Below, piece by piece: positions 45,735 through 53,166 of a stretch of 64,000 nucleotides of DNA. The notes under the pieces were generated by a model. It saw nothing but the letters and a program-made list of their open reading frames with translations, searched no databases and was not told the origin of the DNA. Both the position numbers and the translations under genes were made by a program. Where the stretch lies: the NCBI RefSeq assembly GCF_019355555.1, contig NZ_CP072141.1:1296001-1360000 (forward strand), in the 5' to 3' direction. Source of the DNA: Rhizobium sp. L51/94 (GTDB lineage Bacteria; Pseudomonadota; Alphaproteobacteria; Rhizobiales; Rhizobiaceae). Within the stretch, counting starts at the first letter, position 1. The number at the start of each line of letters is the position of its first letter.

Positions 45735-45970
45735 CAGCGTTCCTCCCATGTTGGAAAGAAAGTTCGCAGCTCGGTGGCATTGTCGGCGAGGTAGGCGCGC
45801 ATGAACTGCCGGCCCTGATAGATCGGCAATTCGAGGGCAAAATTCATTGCCTCGACGAACCGGTCACGGACCTGCTGCTGGCAACGGTCGATGGCGCGCA
45901 ACTGCAAGATGACCGTCACTGCAAGAATGACGGAAAGCCAGGGGAAGACGTAATGGAACAGGATCACCAT
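45734..45970 (-). CDS. Small phage membrane protein
   Basis: 78 residues from ATG 45970 with one strong N-terminal transmembrane helix (FHYVFPWLSVILAVTVILQL) and a soluble tail. Unknown function; superinfection exclusion proteins often have this form, but that is a guess. Confidence 0.5.
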   Translation of the reverse strand: MVILFHYVFPWLSVILAVTVILQLRAIDRCQQQVRDRFVEAMNFALELPIYQGRQFMRAYLADNATELRTFFPTWEER

Positions 45971-45974
45971 GACG

Positions 45975-46145
45975 TCAGATCCCAAAGGCCACGGCCATGC
46001 CGAGGCCGTAGGCGATGAGAGCAAGCAACCCAAGCTCGGCGGCACGCAGGCGGCCCGGCGGCAGACGCTGCAGCCAGGCCACGGCGCGGATGATAGGGGA
46101 CATCGGGCGGCGCGGCACGTCTTGATAGACAGCGGCGGCGCTCAT
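45975..46145 (-). CDS. Very small phage membrane protein
   Basis: 56 residues (MSAAAVYQDVPRRPMSPIIR ... ALIAYGLGMAVAFGI) with a hydrophobic C-terminal helix. Its ATG overlaps the stop of the XRE regulator by four bases, and its stop lies five bases before the next start, which supports it as a real gene despite its size. Confidence 0.5.
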   Translation of the reverse strand: MSAAAVYQDVPRRPMSPIIRAVAWLQRLPPGRLRAAELGLLALIAYGLGMAVAFGI

Positions 46146-46633
46146 TGCGTCACCAGCTGTTCGTCGAGGAAGCGAATTTCGCCCGAGAGTCCGGTGAGGC
46201 CCGCCAGCCTAGTCACGGTTGCGTCGTCGATTGATTCCGGCGGGATGACGAAGGCGGTGAGGCCTGCCAGCATCGCTTGCTCGGGTGACAAGGCGCTCGA
46301 TGCGAGGATCTTGCGGATGGCGTTGAGCTGTGCGGTTGCTTGGCGGCCGGCGGCGAGCGCCTTGCCGACCGGACCTTCGGCCTCGTCGGTCTTGCCGAAG
46401 TAGGGGCCTATCACATCCATTGGCGTGATACCCAGCCGCTGGCAGATCAGCACCAGCGCAGAGACTGAGACGCGGTTGGTTCCTTTTTCGTACTTCTGGA
46501 TCTGCTGGAACGTGACACCGATATCGGCGCCCATAATCTGCTGGCTAATGCCAGCCATTTTGCGAAAGTCGCGCAGTTTTTCGCCGATCGCACGATCCAT
46601 ATCGGCGCAACGCTTTGACAGGGTGGACTTCAT
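46142..46633 (-). CDS. XRE-family repressor-like regulator at the head of the leftward operon
   Basis: 163 residues. AIGEKLRDFRKMAGISQQIM, then GADIGVTFQQIQKYEKGTNR and VSALVLICQRLG form a textbook XRE/Cro-CI helix-turn-helix. The C-terminal ~90 residues lack the serine-lysine peptidase residues of LexA/CI. AAAGGAAG precedes the ATG at 46633. It is divergent from a secreted mini-protein gene and leads about 20 overlapping genes down to int, so it likely controls the integration/accessory operon. Confidence 0.82.
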   Translation of the reverse strand: MKSTLSKRCADMDRAIGEKLRDFRKMAGISQQIMGADIGVTFQQIQKYEKGTNRVSVSALVLICQRLGITPMDVIGPYFGKTDEAEGPVGKALAAGRQATAQLNAIRKILASSALSPEQAMLAGLTAFVIPPESIDDATVTRLAGLTGLSGEIRFLDEQLVTQ

Positions 46634-46748
46634 GATGCTTCCTTTCGTGATTTTGGATGCCGCGCACGGTGCGTCGGCCGGTAACAGGCACTTGTCAGCG
46701 ATGCAGAACTCGGCAAAATGCTGTGCAGAGATGAGATCGGGTGATGCG

Positions 46749-47084
46749 ATGAAAATCTGGGTTGCGACATTGGCCGCTTGTATGATGGCGACGCCGGCGC
46801 TGGCCGCCGGCAAGGCGAAAATGGAACAGGCGATTGCCGGAGCGCTGGCGATTGCCCAGCTTTGCGAACAACTGGAACCGGACCTTGAACGCCTCAGTTT
46901 TTACGGCGAGCTGGCCGGCATCGATGTCACGAAAGGCAGCGACGACTACGACATGCTGCTGGCGCTGGCCCGCGCCAAGAAGGCGAGCATGGCACATGGC
47001 AGCGAGGAAGCGACGTGCACGACCGGAGAATTCTTGTACGGCGAAAACGGTTCGCGCGTCCGGGGCTTGCTTAAAGCGAAGTGA
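46749..47084 (+). CDS. Small predicted secreted protein
   Basis: 111 residues with a signal peptide (MKIWVATLAACMMATPALAA) and a helical mature part with two cysteines (QLCEQLEP, ATCTTGEFLYG). It stands alone between the XRE regulator and a short minus-strand gene, a typical site for lysogenic-conversion genes. No toxin or lysis signature is present. Confidence 0.6.
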   Translation: MKIWVATLAACMMATPALAAGKAKMEQAIAGALAIAQLCEQLEPDLERLSFYGELAGIDVTKGSDDYDMLLALARAKKASMAHGSEEATCTTGEFLYGENGSRVRGLLKAK

Positions 47085-47163
47085 CATTGGCGGTTTGCTC
47101 CATCCGTTTCGGAGGCCGCTTGCGGCAAGGGGTGGCACCACAAGCGGAGACCGAAACCGGATG

Positions 47164-47352
47164 TCAGGCCGCGACCGGCGCATCCATGAAACGAATCATC
47201 TCCGCGACCTTTGGCGCGTTGCGCATCTGGCTTTCCAGCGAAATGCCTGCGGCCAGAAGCTGTTTGTCAGTCATGGCGCCGCGCTCCTGGAACAACTTGA
47301 GCATGGCGTCCTGATCGCGTTTGTCGTTGTGGGTTGTGGATTGGTCCTTCAT
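47164..47352 (-). CDS. Small hypothetical protein
   Basis: 62 residues from ATG 47352, which follows GAGGAGACAGACG. Helical and charged (DAMLKLFQERGAMTDKQLLA). Transcription from the operator region at 47.46-47.50 kb is likely. Unknown function. Confidence 0.55.
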   Translation of the reverse strand: MKDQSTTHNDKRDQDAMLKLFQERGAMTDKQLLAAGISLESQMRNAPKVAEMIRFMDAPVAA

Positions 47353-47460
47353 CGTCTGTCTCCTCTGGCTCCCGTTGGTCGCGGCGGTCGGGGCCCATGG
47401 GGAGAGGCAGCCGCCGCGACATCCGGGAAGGGAGGGGATCGACCGGACATCCTTCGTATA

Positions 47461-47505
47461 GTAGGAAGTTTTCAACGACGCAAGTGGGAAGTTGAAAATG
47501 TCCTA
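47461..47505. promoter_or_regulatory. Operator-like inverted repeat (site pair OL)
   Basis: GTAGGAAGTTTTCAAC (47461-47476) faces GTTGAAAATGTCCTA (47491-47505), near-perfect inverted half-sites separated by 14 bp. A related copy, GTAGGAGATTTTCAAC, lies beside the S24 repressor start at 48704-48719. Best read as repressor-binding sites. The rest of 47,353-47,684 shows no gene. Confidence 0.7.
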
Positions 47506-47684
47506 TTTTTGGGCGCTAGCCAACTGGGGTTGCGGTCGGTGAGAATGCCGGGGGAATGAAATCTGATAGCGTTATCGGGGAGTTGAGGTTCAGAGACTAA
47601 AAACGAATCACTTAGGACTCGACTCCTGCAGGGAAATTTGCTCTTTCTAAACGTGAACGGAATAAGAACAAGCAGGATGAGCGG

Positions 47685-47939
47685 ATGTTAAAAGTGACTG
47701 CTAATCACCCCGACTCGACCCGGTTAGTCGTCGAGCTTTCTAGCCTCTACGTGGCATGTGATGATTGCGGGAACTCGCGCGTTCTTAAGTTGAAAAACCT
47801 GCGAAGAACTGCCGAGATGGGCGTGCATAATTACATGCAGCTTTGCCACAAGGTAAGATGCAGCGAATGTCCTAACGTTCCGCCTATGATGAGGAACTTA
47901 ACGATCCGCCCGACGTGGGTGAGTATACCGCCGCATTAG
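47685..47939 (+). CDS. Small zinc-ribbon protein
   Basis: 84 residues. ACDDCGNSR and VRCSECPN provide two C-x-x-C knuckles separated by a basic helix (VLKLKNLRRTAEMGV), a small zinc-ribbon type frequent in rhizobial accessory DNA. Converges with and overlaps the 3' end of the repressor gene by four bases. Confidence 0.6.
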   Translation: MLKVTANHPDSTRLVVELSSLYVACDDCGNSRVLKLKNLRRTAEMGVHNYMQLCHKVRCSECPNVPPMMRNLTIRPTWVSIPPH

Positions 47940-48646
47940 GTGTTTGCGTGGAAAACAATCTTATGGATGGAAAAAACTTGATCTGTAGGAAACGTGAGTT
48001 CCGCTTCCTCCCCATCCTCAGGATTGTATTGATAGAGGCGTGTTAATTTTGAAGATTGCGAGACAAATCGCTTAATATAGCTTTCTCGGCCATTTTCTTC
48101 GTCGGTTATTACTTGAACGACCACGTCGTCATTTTTCCGAACCGGCTCGTTTGGGTTAAGCCAGACAGTTTCGCCTGCGAAGTACCTGGGCTCCATGGAG
48201 GTGCCGTAAACACGAACCGCATAGGCGTTTTCCACACCTTCTAGAGAAGGCGGGATAAACACCCGTCCCACCTCCGCGCCGTTTAGGATGAACCGGCCGT
48301 TGGCGCCACCAGCTGTCTGTCCGAGTAGAGGTATTGAGCCCTCGGGAAATCGTTGAAACTGAGGTGGAAAGCTCGCATTTGATACGGATGGTTTTACGTC
48401 AGATGCTGACGAACTGTCATTGATCTGGCTCTCTAAGCGAATGATTTCATTTCTCAAAAGAGCTTCTGGGTTAAGCCGCAGTGCCCGAGCTAATATGGGC
48501 AGCTTGTCGGCCCTGACAGTTTTCTTCCGGCCTACAATTATGTCTCGTATGAAGGTGCGTTCGACATCGACGCTTGTTGCTGCTTCAACAGCGCCCAAGC
48601 CAAGTTCCTTAAGCCGGATTTCGGCCAGCGCTTTAAAATCTATCAT
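47936..48646 (-). CDS. CI/LexA-like phage repressor with S24 peptidase domain
   Basis: 236 residues from ATG 48646. The N terminus is a helix-turn-helix-like segment (GAVEAATSVDVERTFIRDII). After a Ser/Pro linker, an S24 domain: the cleavage site is likely the Ala-Gly pair in TAGGANGRF, the nucleophile S in VRVYGTSMEPRYFAGE, and the lysine in YIKRFVSQSS. SOS-triggered self-cleavage would induce the prophage. Operator-like sites overlap its start. Confidence 0.85.
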   Translation of the reverse strand: MIDFKALAEIRLKELGLGAVEAATSVDVERTFIRDIIVGRKKTVRADKLPILARALRLNPEALLRNEIIRLESQINDSSSASDVKPSVSNASFPPQFQRFPEGSIPLLGQTAGGANGRFILNGAEVGRVFIPPSLEGVENAYAVRVYGTSMEPRYFAGETVWLNPNEPVRKNDDVVVQVITDEENGRESYIKRFVSQSSKLTRLYQYNPEDGEEAELTFPTDQVFSIHKIVFHANT

Positions 48647-48656
48647 GACAATCATT

Positions 48657-48719
48657 GTAGGATTTTTCCAATAAGCGGACGAGTTGGAAATCGCGCTTGT
48701 AAAGTAGGAGATTTTCAAC
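48657..48719. promoter_or_regulatory. Repressor operator region (OR) between repressor and Cro-position gene
   Basis: Three related elements: GTAGGATTTTTCCAAT (48657), an inverted GTTGGAAAT at 48683, and GTAGGAGATTTTCAAC (48704-48719). They fill the 87-bp gap between the divergent repressor and the gene at 48734 and share a motif with the site pair at 47.46 kb, as lambda OR and OL do. Confidence 0.7.
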
Positions 48720-48733
48720 TATCCAACTGCGCT

Positions 48734-48988
48734 ATGGAAACTCAGTTGGCATCTCATCTCTTTGTTTTAGCCGAACGGTTCTGCGCCGTGCGTGGTTTGA
48801 ACGAGTCGACTGTTGGTCGATTTTGCGCCGCGGATGGGCGGTTTTTTTCGCGAATTCGTGATGGCAAGACGTTCACTGCGAAAAAATACGATGAAGTTGT
48901 GCATTGGTTTTCTTCCAATTGGCCGGAGAGCGCTGATTGGCCAGAGGACATTGCCCGTCCGGCGCTTCTTCCGGAGGCCGCCGAATGA
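48734..48988 (+). CDS. Small Cro-position protein
   Basis: 84 residues (METQLASHLFVLAERFCAVR; ESTVGRFCAADGRFFSRIRD). Divergent from the repressor with shared operators, so it is positioned like cro. The middle segment could be a helix-turn-helix, but it is not a canonical XRE domain. Confidence 0.6.
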   Translation: METQLASHLFVLAERFCAVRGLNESTVGRFCAADGRFFSRIRDGKTFTAKKYDEVVHWFSSNWPESADWPEDIARPALLPEAAE

Positions 48989-49039
48989 GCGTGCCTCGCA
49001 AATATGCCCGGGCTGCGCCAGCAGCAGCCCGGTCAACGT

Positions 49040-49086
49040 CCCGCCGGCGCGGCGGACCATCTTTGGGCGCCGGCGGGTTTTTCTTT
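49040..49086 (+). terminator. Strong intrinsic terminator before the prophage tRNA-like gene
   Basis: CCCGCCGGCG / CGCCGGCGGG, a 10-bp GC-only perfect stem with an 18-nt loop, ends in TTTTTCTTT. The tRNA-like sequence starts at the next base. A smaller hairpin lies just upstream (GGGCTGC / GCAGCCC). Confidence 0.85.
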
Positions 49087-49159
49087 GGCAGGGTGGGGAA
49101 GAGGTCATCCCATCTGGTTCATACCCAGAAGATCGCAGGTTCAAATCCTGCCCCTGCAA
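49087..49159 (+). tRNA. Prophage tRNA-like gene, anticodon CAU (Met or Ile2)
   Basis: A full cloverleaf can be drawn: acceptor GGCAGGG/CCCTGCA with only the 1-72 pair mismatched (G-A), D-stem GGGA/TCCC with AGAGGTCA loop, anticodon stem TCTGG/CCAGA with loop TTCATAC (CAU), T-arm GCAGG-TTCAAAT-CCTGC, discriminator A. CCA is not encoded. Anticodon-stem G-C pairs diagnostic of initiator tRNA are incomplete, so elongator Met or lysidine-type Ile2 is more likely. Confidence 0.8.
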
Positions 49160-49290
49160 CCCGCTTGTGTGCGTTCCGGCCATGCGGCCCTCCATAGTTC
49201 GATGATCCGCTTGCTAACGCGTTAAGCGGCCCCTTTCACGGAATCCTTCGGGTTCATTGTTTTCCTTGACTCCACTTTGGGGGTGTTTTC

Positions 49291-49737
49291 GTGCGTCTAT
49301 TTTCCGACGACAATTGCGGCGTCCTGAAAGCCGCGACAGCTGCTTCCTACGAGGCAATGGGTGGTGTCCGCCGCGCAGCAGAAGCGCTGGGCGTCGCGTC
49401 TTCGACATTGACGAAGTACGCCTCCGCCGATCCGCAGTGGAAAGACAGCTTTATCCGCGTTGACCTCGCCGTGGCCCTCGATCGGCGCACCGTACATCCC
49501 TTTCTCGGGGCCGCGATGCGCAAGCTGACCGAGGCTGCGGTGGTTCCAAGCTTTGGCGACCTGACGGCGGCGGCCATCCTGCGGCTCGACTATGTGCTCA
49601 ACGACGTGGTGCGCGAGGTGGTCGATGCCATCGACGATGCGCGCATCGACGCAGCCGAGCGCACGGCGGTTTGTGAGCGCATCGTCGCGGCACAGGGGGC
49701 GCTGGCAAAGCTCTATTCCCACATGGTGGCCCTCTGA
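49291..49737 (+). CDS. CII-position phage regulatory protein (tentative)
   Basis: 148 residues from GTG 49291. AASYEAMGGVRRAAEALGVA with SSTLTKYAS resembles a helix-turn-helix, followed by helices. Its position as first gene of the rightward operon, after the tRNA, and its size fit CII-like activators of temperate phages (CP76 type), but the similarity is only general. Confidence 0.55.
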   Translation: MRLFSDDNCGVLKAATAASYEAMGGVRRAAEALGVASSTLTKYASADPQWKDSFIRVDLAVALDRRTVHPFLGAAMRKLTEAAVVPSFGDLTAAAILRLDYVLNDVVREVVDAIDDARIDAAERTAVCERIVAAQGALAKLYSHMVAL

Positions 49738-49943
49738 TGCCCGGAACCTCCGTCCACGCCGATGTGATCATGAGGGTGTGCGAGCAGCTCGACCCTCATG
49801 ACAAGACCGTCGCCGTCGGCGAGGTCATGGCGGCGGCTGCACTGGTCGCCATTACGGCTGGCCTGTCCGACGATCAGGCGATCGACGCGCTCGAAAGTGG
49901 CCTGTCGGCTATCCGTGCGGCAGAGCCGGCGAGGGCGAATTGA
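49737..49943 (+). CDS. Small hypothetical phage protein
   Basis: 68 residues (ADVIMRVCEQLDPHDKTVAV, then VAITAGLSDDQAIDALESGL). Start overlaps the upstream stop (TGATG). Function unknown. Confidence 0.5.
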   Translation: MPGTSVHADVIMRVCEQLDPHDKTVAVGEVMAAAALVAITAGLSDDQAIDALESGLSAIRAAEPARAN

Positions 49944-50194
49944 TGGGCACGCTCTCTCAAACGGGACCTGTTGCTGCCCGCCCTGGCGACGGCAAGCCCG
50001 TCGGGCCCCGCGGCATTTCCTTCCTGCGCCGGGTCTTTTTGGCCGGTGGCACCTATCGGCTTTCCACCAACGCCGACCGTGATGCGATCGGCCGCGCGCT
50101 TGGCGCCGGCTTCGTCGTCTCTGTCGGCCGGCATCACGTCCAGCTGACCGAGGCGGGCGAAGAATTTCTCCACCGAATGAGGAGTGCGCATTGA
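49943..50194 (+). CDS. Small hypothetical phage protein
   Basis: 83 residues from ATG 49943, sharing one base with the preceding stop. Contains a possible winged-helix-like segment (FLRRVFLAGGTYRLSTNADR; HHVQLTEAGEEFLHRM), as in small DNA-binding proteins. Not assigned. Confidence 0.5.
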   Translation: MGTLSQTGPVAARPGDGKPVGPRGISFLRRVFLAGGTYRLSTNADRDAIGRALGAGFVVSVGRHHVQLTEAGEEFLHRMRSAH

Positions 50195-51210
50195 TGACAG
50201 TCGCGTTTCGACAGATTTCCGTCAGCCGTATCGATGCCCCGAAGGACATCGCGCCCGGGCCGGCCGCGATCCTCCAATGGCTCGATGTCAACCTGCTTGT
50301 TATCGACGACCATTATCAGCGTGAGCTGAAGCCAGGAAACTGGAAGGCAATCCGCAAGATCGCCGCCGGTTTCAGGTGGTCGATGTTTTCCCCTGTCTTC
50401 GTCTCTCCGGTCGAGGGTGGTTTCTATGCCATCATCGACGGCCAGCATCGGACCCATGCGGCGGCGATCTGCGGCTTCAGCCAAGTGCCGTGCCAGATCG
50501 TCCACATGTCCAGGGCGGAACAGGCTGCGGCATTTGCCGCCGTAAACGGCACGGTCACGCAAGTGACCGCGCACCAGGTGCTCAAGGCTGCACTGGCTGC
50601 CAATGAGCCCTGGGCGGTCAATGCCGCGGCGATCGCGACCGAAGGCGGGGCGCGGTTGATGCCGTTCAACCGTTCAAGCGATGCGAAAAGGCCAGGCGAG
50701 ATCTATGGCATCAAGGGTTTTCTTGACGTCATCGAACGCCGGCCCCGCGCGGCCGTGGTCGCCGCCCTCAAGGCGCTGACGACCGCCGACGGCTATCGCG
50801 ACAACCGCGAGATCTGGGAAAGCTGGGCATTGCAGCCGCTGCTGATGGCCCTGGCCGAACGGCCGGAGGCCCTGCAGCGAAGCGGATTTGTCGGCGCATT
50901 GGAGAGTTTCGATTTCTGGAAACTGGTCGAGAGGGATGCGACGGCACGCACTGCCGCGCGCCGGAGTGGACAGACGCATCCGCCGAAGTCCGAGACCCTG
51001 CGGACTGCTCTGATTGCATGGATCGACGCTGCGACGACGGATCAAGCATCGGCGCAAGCGGCTCCGACCGCTCATCTGCCTGTCGCGCGATCAGCAACGC
51101 CGGAGGACCGGAAGGCGATGATGCGCGAGGCGGCCCGGAAGGAACGGGAACGGCAAGAGCGGGAGCGCGACGAAGCCAACCGCCGCCGTGCCGAGCGCGG
51201 GATTCGATAG
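50194..51210 (+). CDS. ParB/DGQHR-like protein
   Basis: 338 residues. VIDDHYQRELKPGNWKAIRK then VSPVEGGFYAIIDGQHRTHA is the ParB-like N-terminal nuclease/CTPase-fold signature with the D-G-Q-H-R motif. The C-terminal ~50 residues are a highly charged helix (ARKERERQERERDEANRRRA). Such stand-alone ParB-like proteins appear in phages next to methyltransferases and are proposed nucleases or DNA-modification partners. No partner ParA is present, so plasmid-style partition is unlikely. Confidence 0.75.
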   Translation: MTVAFRQISVSRIDAPKDIAPGPAAILQWLDVNLLVIDDHYQRELKPGNWKAIRKIAAGFRWSMFSPVFVSPVEGGFYAIIDGQHRTHAAAICGFSQVPCQIVHMSRAEQAAAFAAVNGTVTQVTAHQVLKAALAANEPWAVNAAAIATEGGARLMPFNRSSDAKRPGEIYGIKGFLDVIERRPRAAVVAALKALTTADGYRDNREIWESWALQPLLMALAERPEALQRSGFVGALESFDFWKLVERDATARTAARRSGQTHPPKSETLRTALIAWIDAATTDQASAQAAPTAHLPVARSATPEDRKAMMREAARKERERQERERDEANRRRAERGIR

Positions 51211-51216
51211 GGGCAC

Positions 51217-51771
51217 ATGTTGATGGATCGAATCGGTGACTGGATGCAAACCTATACCGGCCGGAAGTTCTGGCCGCTAGATCCGCGTGCAAACGAGATA
51301 GACATCCGCGATATCGCCCATTCCCTGGCGATGCAGTGCCGATATGCCGGTCACTGCGAGAACTTCTTCTCGGTCGCCGAACACAGCGTTCTGATCGCTG
51401 ACCACCTCGACGAGCAAGGCCAGGATGCCGAAACATGCCTCTGGGGATTGCTCCATGATGGTGAAGAGGCCTACCTGCCGGACATGATCCGCCCGACGAA
51501 GTCGTCGTTTCCGGGTTATGGAGACGCAAGCGCGGTCGTGACACTAGCGATCTGCGAGCGGTTTGGTCTGCCGCCGCTCAAGCCCGCGGTGGTCAAGCAA
51601 GCCGACGATCGCATCCTGGCAGACGAGAAGGAACAGAACCTCCGCGCGCTGAAGTGGGACTATGAGCCGGGTCCGGCGCTAGGCGTGACGCTGCGCTTCT
51701 GGCGTCCCGCCAAGGCGGAAATCCACTTTCTGAACTGCTTCTACCGGCTGCGCGGGAGGATGGGCCCATGA
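51217..51771 (+). CDS. Phage HD-domain hydrolase (YfbR-like)
   Basis: 184 residues. QTYTGRKFWPLDPRANEIDI, FFSVAEHSVLIADHL and WGLLHDGEEAYLPDMIRP give the H ... HD ... D metal-binding pattern of the HD superfamily, close to 5'-nucleotidase/YfbR-like phage enzymes. A role in dNMP turnover for phage DNA synthesis or in removing a normal nucleotide in favour of a modified one is plausible. Six bp after the ParB-like gene. Confidence 0.82.
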   Translation: MLMDRIGDWMQTYTGRKFWPLDPRANEIDIRDIAHSLAMQCRYAGHCENFFSVAEHSVLIADHLDEQGQDAETCLWGLLHDGEEAYLPDMIRPTKSSFPGYGDASAVVTLAICERFGLPPLKPAVVKQADDRILADEKEQNLRALKWDYEPGPALGVTLRFWRPAKAEIHFLNCFYRLRGRMGP

Positions 51772-51971
51772 GGCGCGTCGATCCGTCGCTTTCCCGCGAA
51801 CTCATGCGGCATTTCGATGCCCTGCCGCAGATCTTGCGCGCCGCAATCAGCGGGGCGGACTTTCCCTATGATCCGCGGTGGGTCGCCAAGCGCATCGAGC
51901 GCGGCTACCGGCCCGAACGAGTGGCCAAGCTGATCAGCCTCGCGACCGAGAGGAAGATCCATGTCGGCTGA
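51768..51971 (+). CDS. Small DUF6525-like phage protein (tentative)
   Basis: 67 residues (RELMRHFDALPQILRAAISG; YDPRWVAKRIERGYRPE). The FDALP...LR...A pattern recalls a small phage family labelled DUF6525; function unknown. Overlaps both neighbours (4 and 11 bases). Confidence 0.5.
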   Translation: MRRVDPSLSRELMRHFDALPQILRAAISGADFPYDPRWVAKRIERGYRPERVAKLISLATERKIHVG

Positions 51972-53166
51972 AATCCAGCGCCTTCCTCATCATCCTTTGG
52001 CCTCGCTCTTCCCGATGTTGCCAGAGGGCGAAATTGGCGAGCTGTCGAAGGATATCGAGGCGCGCGGACAAGAGCAGGCCGTCTGGTTGCTTGACGGCAA
52101 GATCCTCGACGGTCGCAATCGTGACGAGGCCTGCCATCGGCTGGGTATCGATGCCTGGACGGAAGACTACAAGGGCAATGATCCGCTAGGTTTTGTGCTC
52201 TCGCTTAACTTGCGGCGCCGCCATCTTTCTGATTCGCAGCGCGCCATGGTCGCGGCCCGCATCGTCGATTGGGAAAACGGCATGAACCAGACGACCGGGG
52301 GTGCACATGTGCACGCCCGCGAGGCGGGGCGACGGCTGTCGATTTCCGAGCGCGCCGTCAAGGCGGCCAAACGCATTCGCGAGCATGGGATCGATACGCT
52401 CGTTCATGCCATGGAGCAGGGTTCGATTTCGATCACCGTCGGTGAGACGATCAGTCACCTGCAGCGCGAAGCGCAGGAAGAAGTCCTGCGGTCTGAAAAA
52501 AAGCATATCAAGGCGCTCGCCAAGGCGTTTCGGGCTGAAGATCAGAAGATCAAGCACGACGTCCGCCTGGCGCATATGGCGCATGTCGTCACGAAGGGCG
52601 AGACGACGGCCGGCGTGGTGTCTCAGAAATTCCCTGTCATCTATGCCGATCCGCCTTGGAAGTTCGGGGTGCATTCGGAAGTGACGGGACGCGAGAAAAG
52701 CGCGGAAAATCACTATCCGACCATGCCGACCGACGACATCTGCGCCCTTTGGGAGAAGATCGGTGCTCCGGCAAAGCGTGACGCAGTTCTCTTCCTCTGG
52801 GCGACGAACCCCATGCTGCCTGACGGGCTTCGCGTCATGGAGGCCTGGGGATTTAAATATGTTCATCACTGGATCTGGGACAAACAGATCGCCGGTACCG
52901 GCTATTGGGGTCGCGATCGGCACGAATTGCTGTTGATCGGCCGACGCGGCGATCCGGCGACGCCTCTGATGGGATCGCAGCCAGAGACTGTGTATGCCGA
53001 AGGCAAGGGCCGCCATTCGGCAAAGCCCGATTACTACGCGGAAACTATCGAGCGGCTCTATCCCGCTATGCCGCGCCTTGAGATGTTTTGCCGGTCGCCT
53101 CGTCCAGGTTGGACCGCGTGGGGATTCGAAGCCAGCAGCGATGCGGCCGAAAGCGAGGCGGCATGA
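51961..53166 (+). CDS. ParB-like/MT-A70 adenine-N6 methyltransferase fusion
   Basis: 401 residues. Residues 1-100 are a ParB-like domain with LLDGKILDGRNRDEACHRLG; residues ~100-200 are helical with a helix-turn-helix-like REAGRRLSISERAVKAAKRI; from residue 220 an MT-A70 domain with VIYADPPWKF (DPPW at 230-233), AVLFLWATNPML, HHWIWDKQIAGTGYW and the distal SPRPGWTAWG. Methylates adenine at N6, probably to protect phage DNA from restriction. Overlaps the next gene by four bases. Confidence 0.88.
   Translation: MSAEIQRLPHHPLASLFPMLPEGEIGELSKDIEARGQEQAVWLLDGKILDGRNRDEACHRLGIDAWTEDYKGNDPLGFVLSLNLRRRHLSDSQRAMVAARIVDWENGMNQTTGGAHVHAREAGRRLSISERAVKAAKRIREHGIDTLVHAMEQGSISITVGETISHLQREAQEEVLRSEKKHIKALAKAFRAEDQKIKHDVRLAHMAHVVTKGETTAGVVSQKFPVIYADPPWKFGVHSEVTGREKSAENHYPTMPTDDICALWEKIGAPAKRDAVLFLWATNPMLPDGLRVMEAWGFKYVHHWIWDKQIAGTGYWGRDRHELLLIGRRGDPATPLMGSQPETVYAEGKGRHSAKPDYYAETIERLYPAMPRLEMFCRSPRPGWTAWGFEASSDAAESEAA

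Noticed and set aside
49087..49159. Initiator tRNA-fMet
   Set aside because: The first acceptor pair is mismatched as in initiators, but the three consecutive G-C pairs in the anticodon stem required for initiators are not all present.
50194..51210. Plasmid-type partition ParB
   Set aside because: The ParB-like fold is present, but there is no ParA gene and the surrounding genes are phage replication and modification genes.
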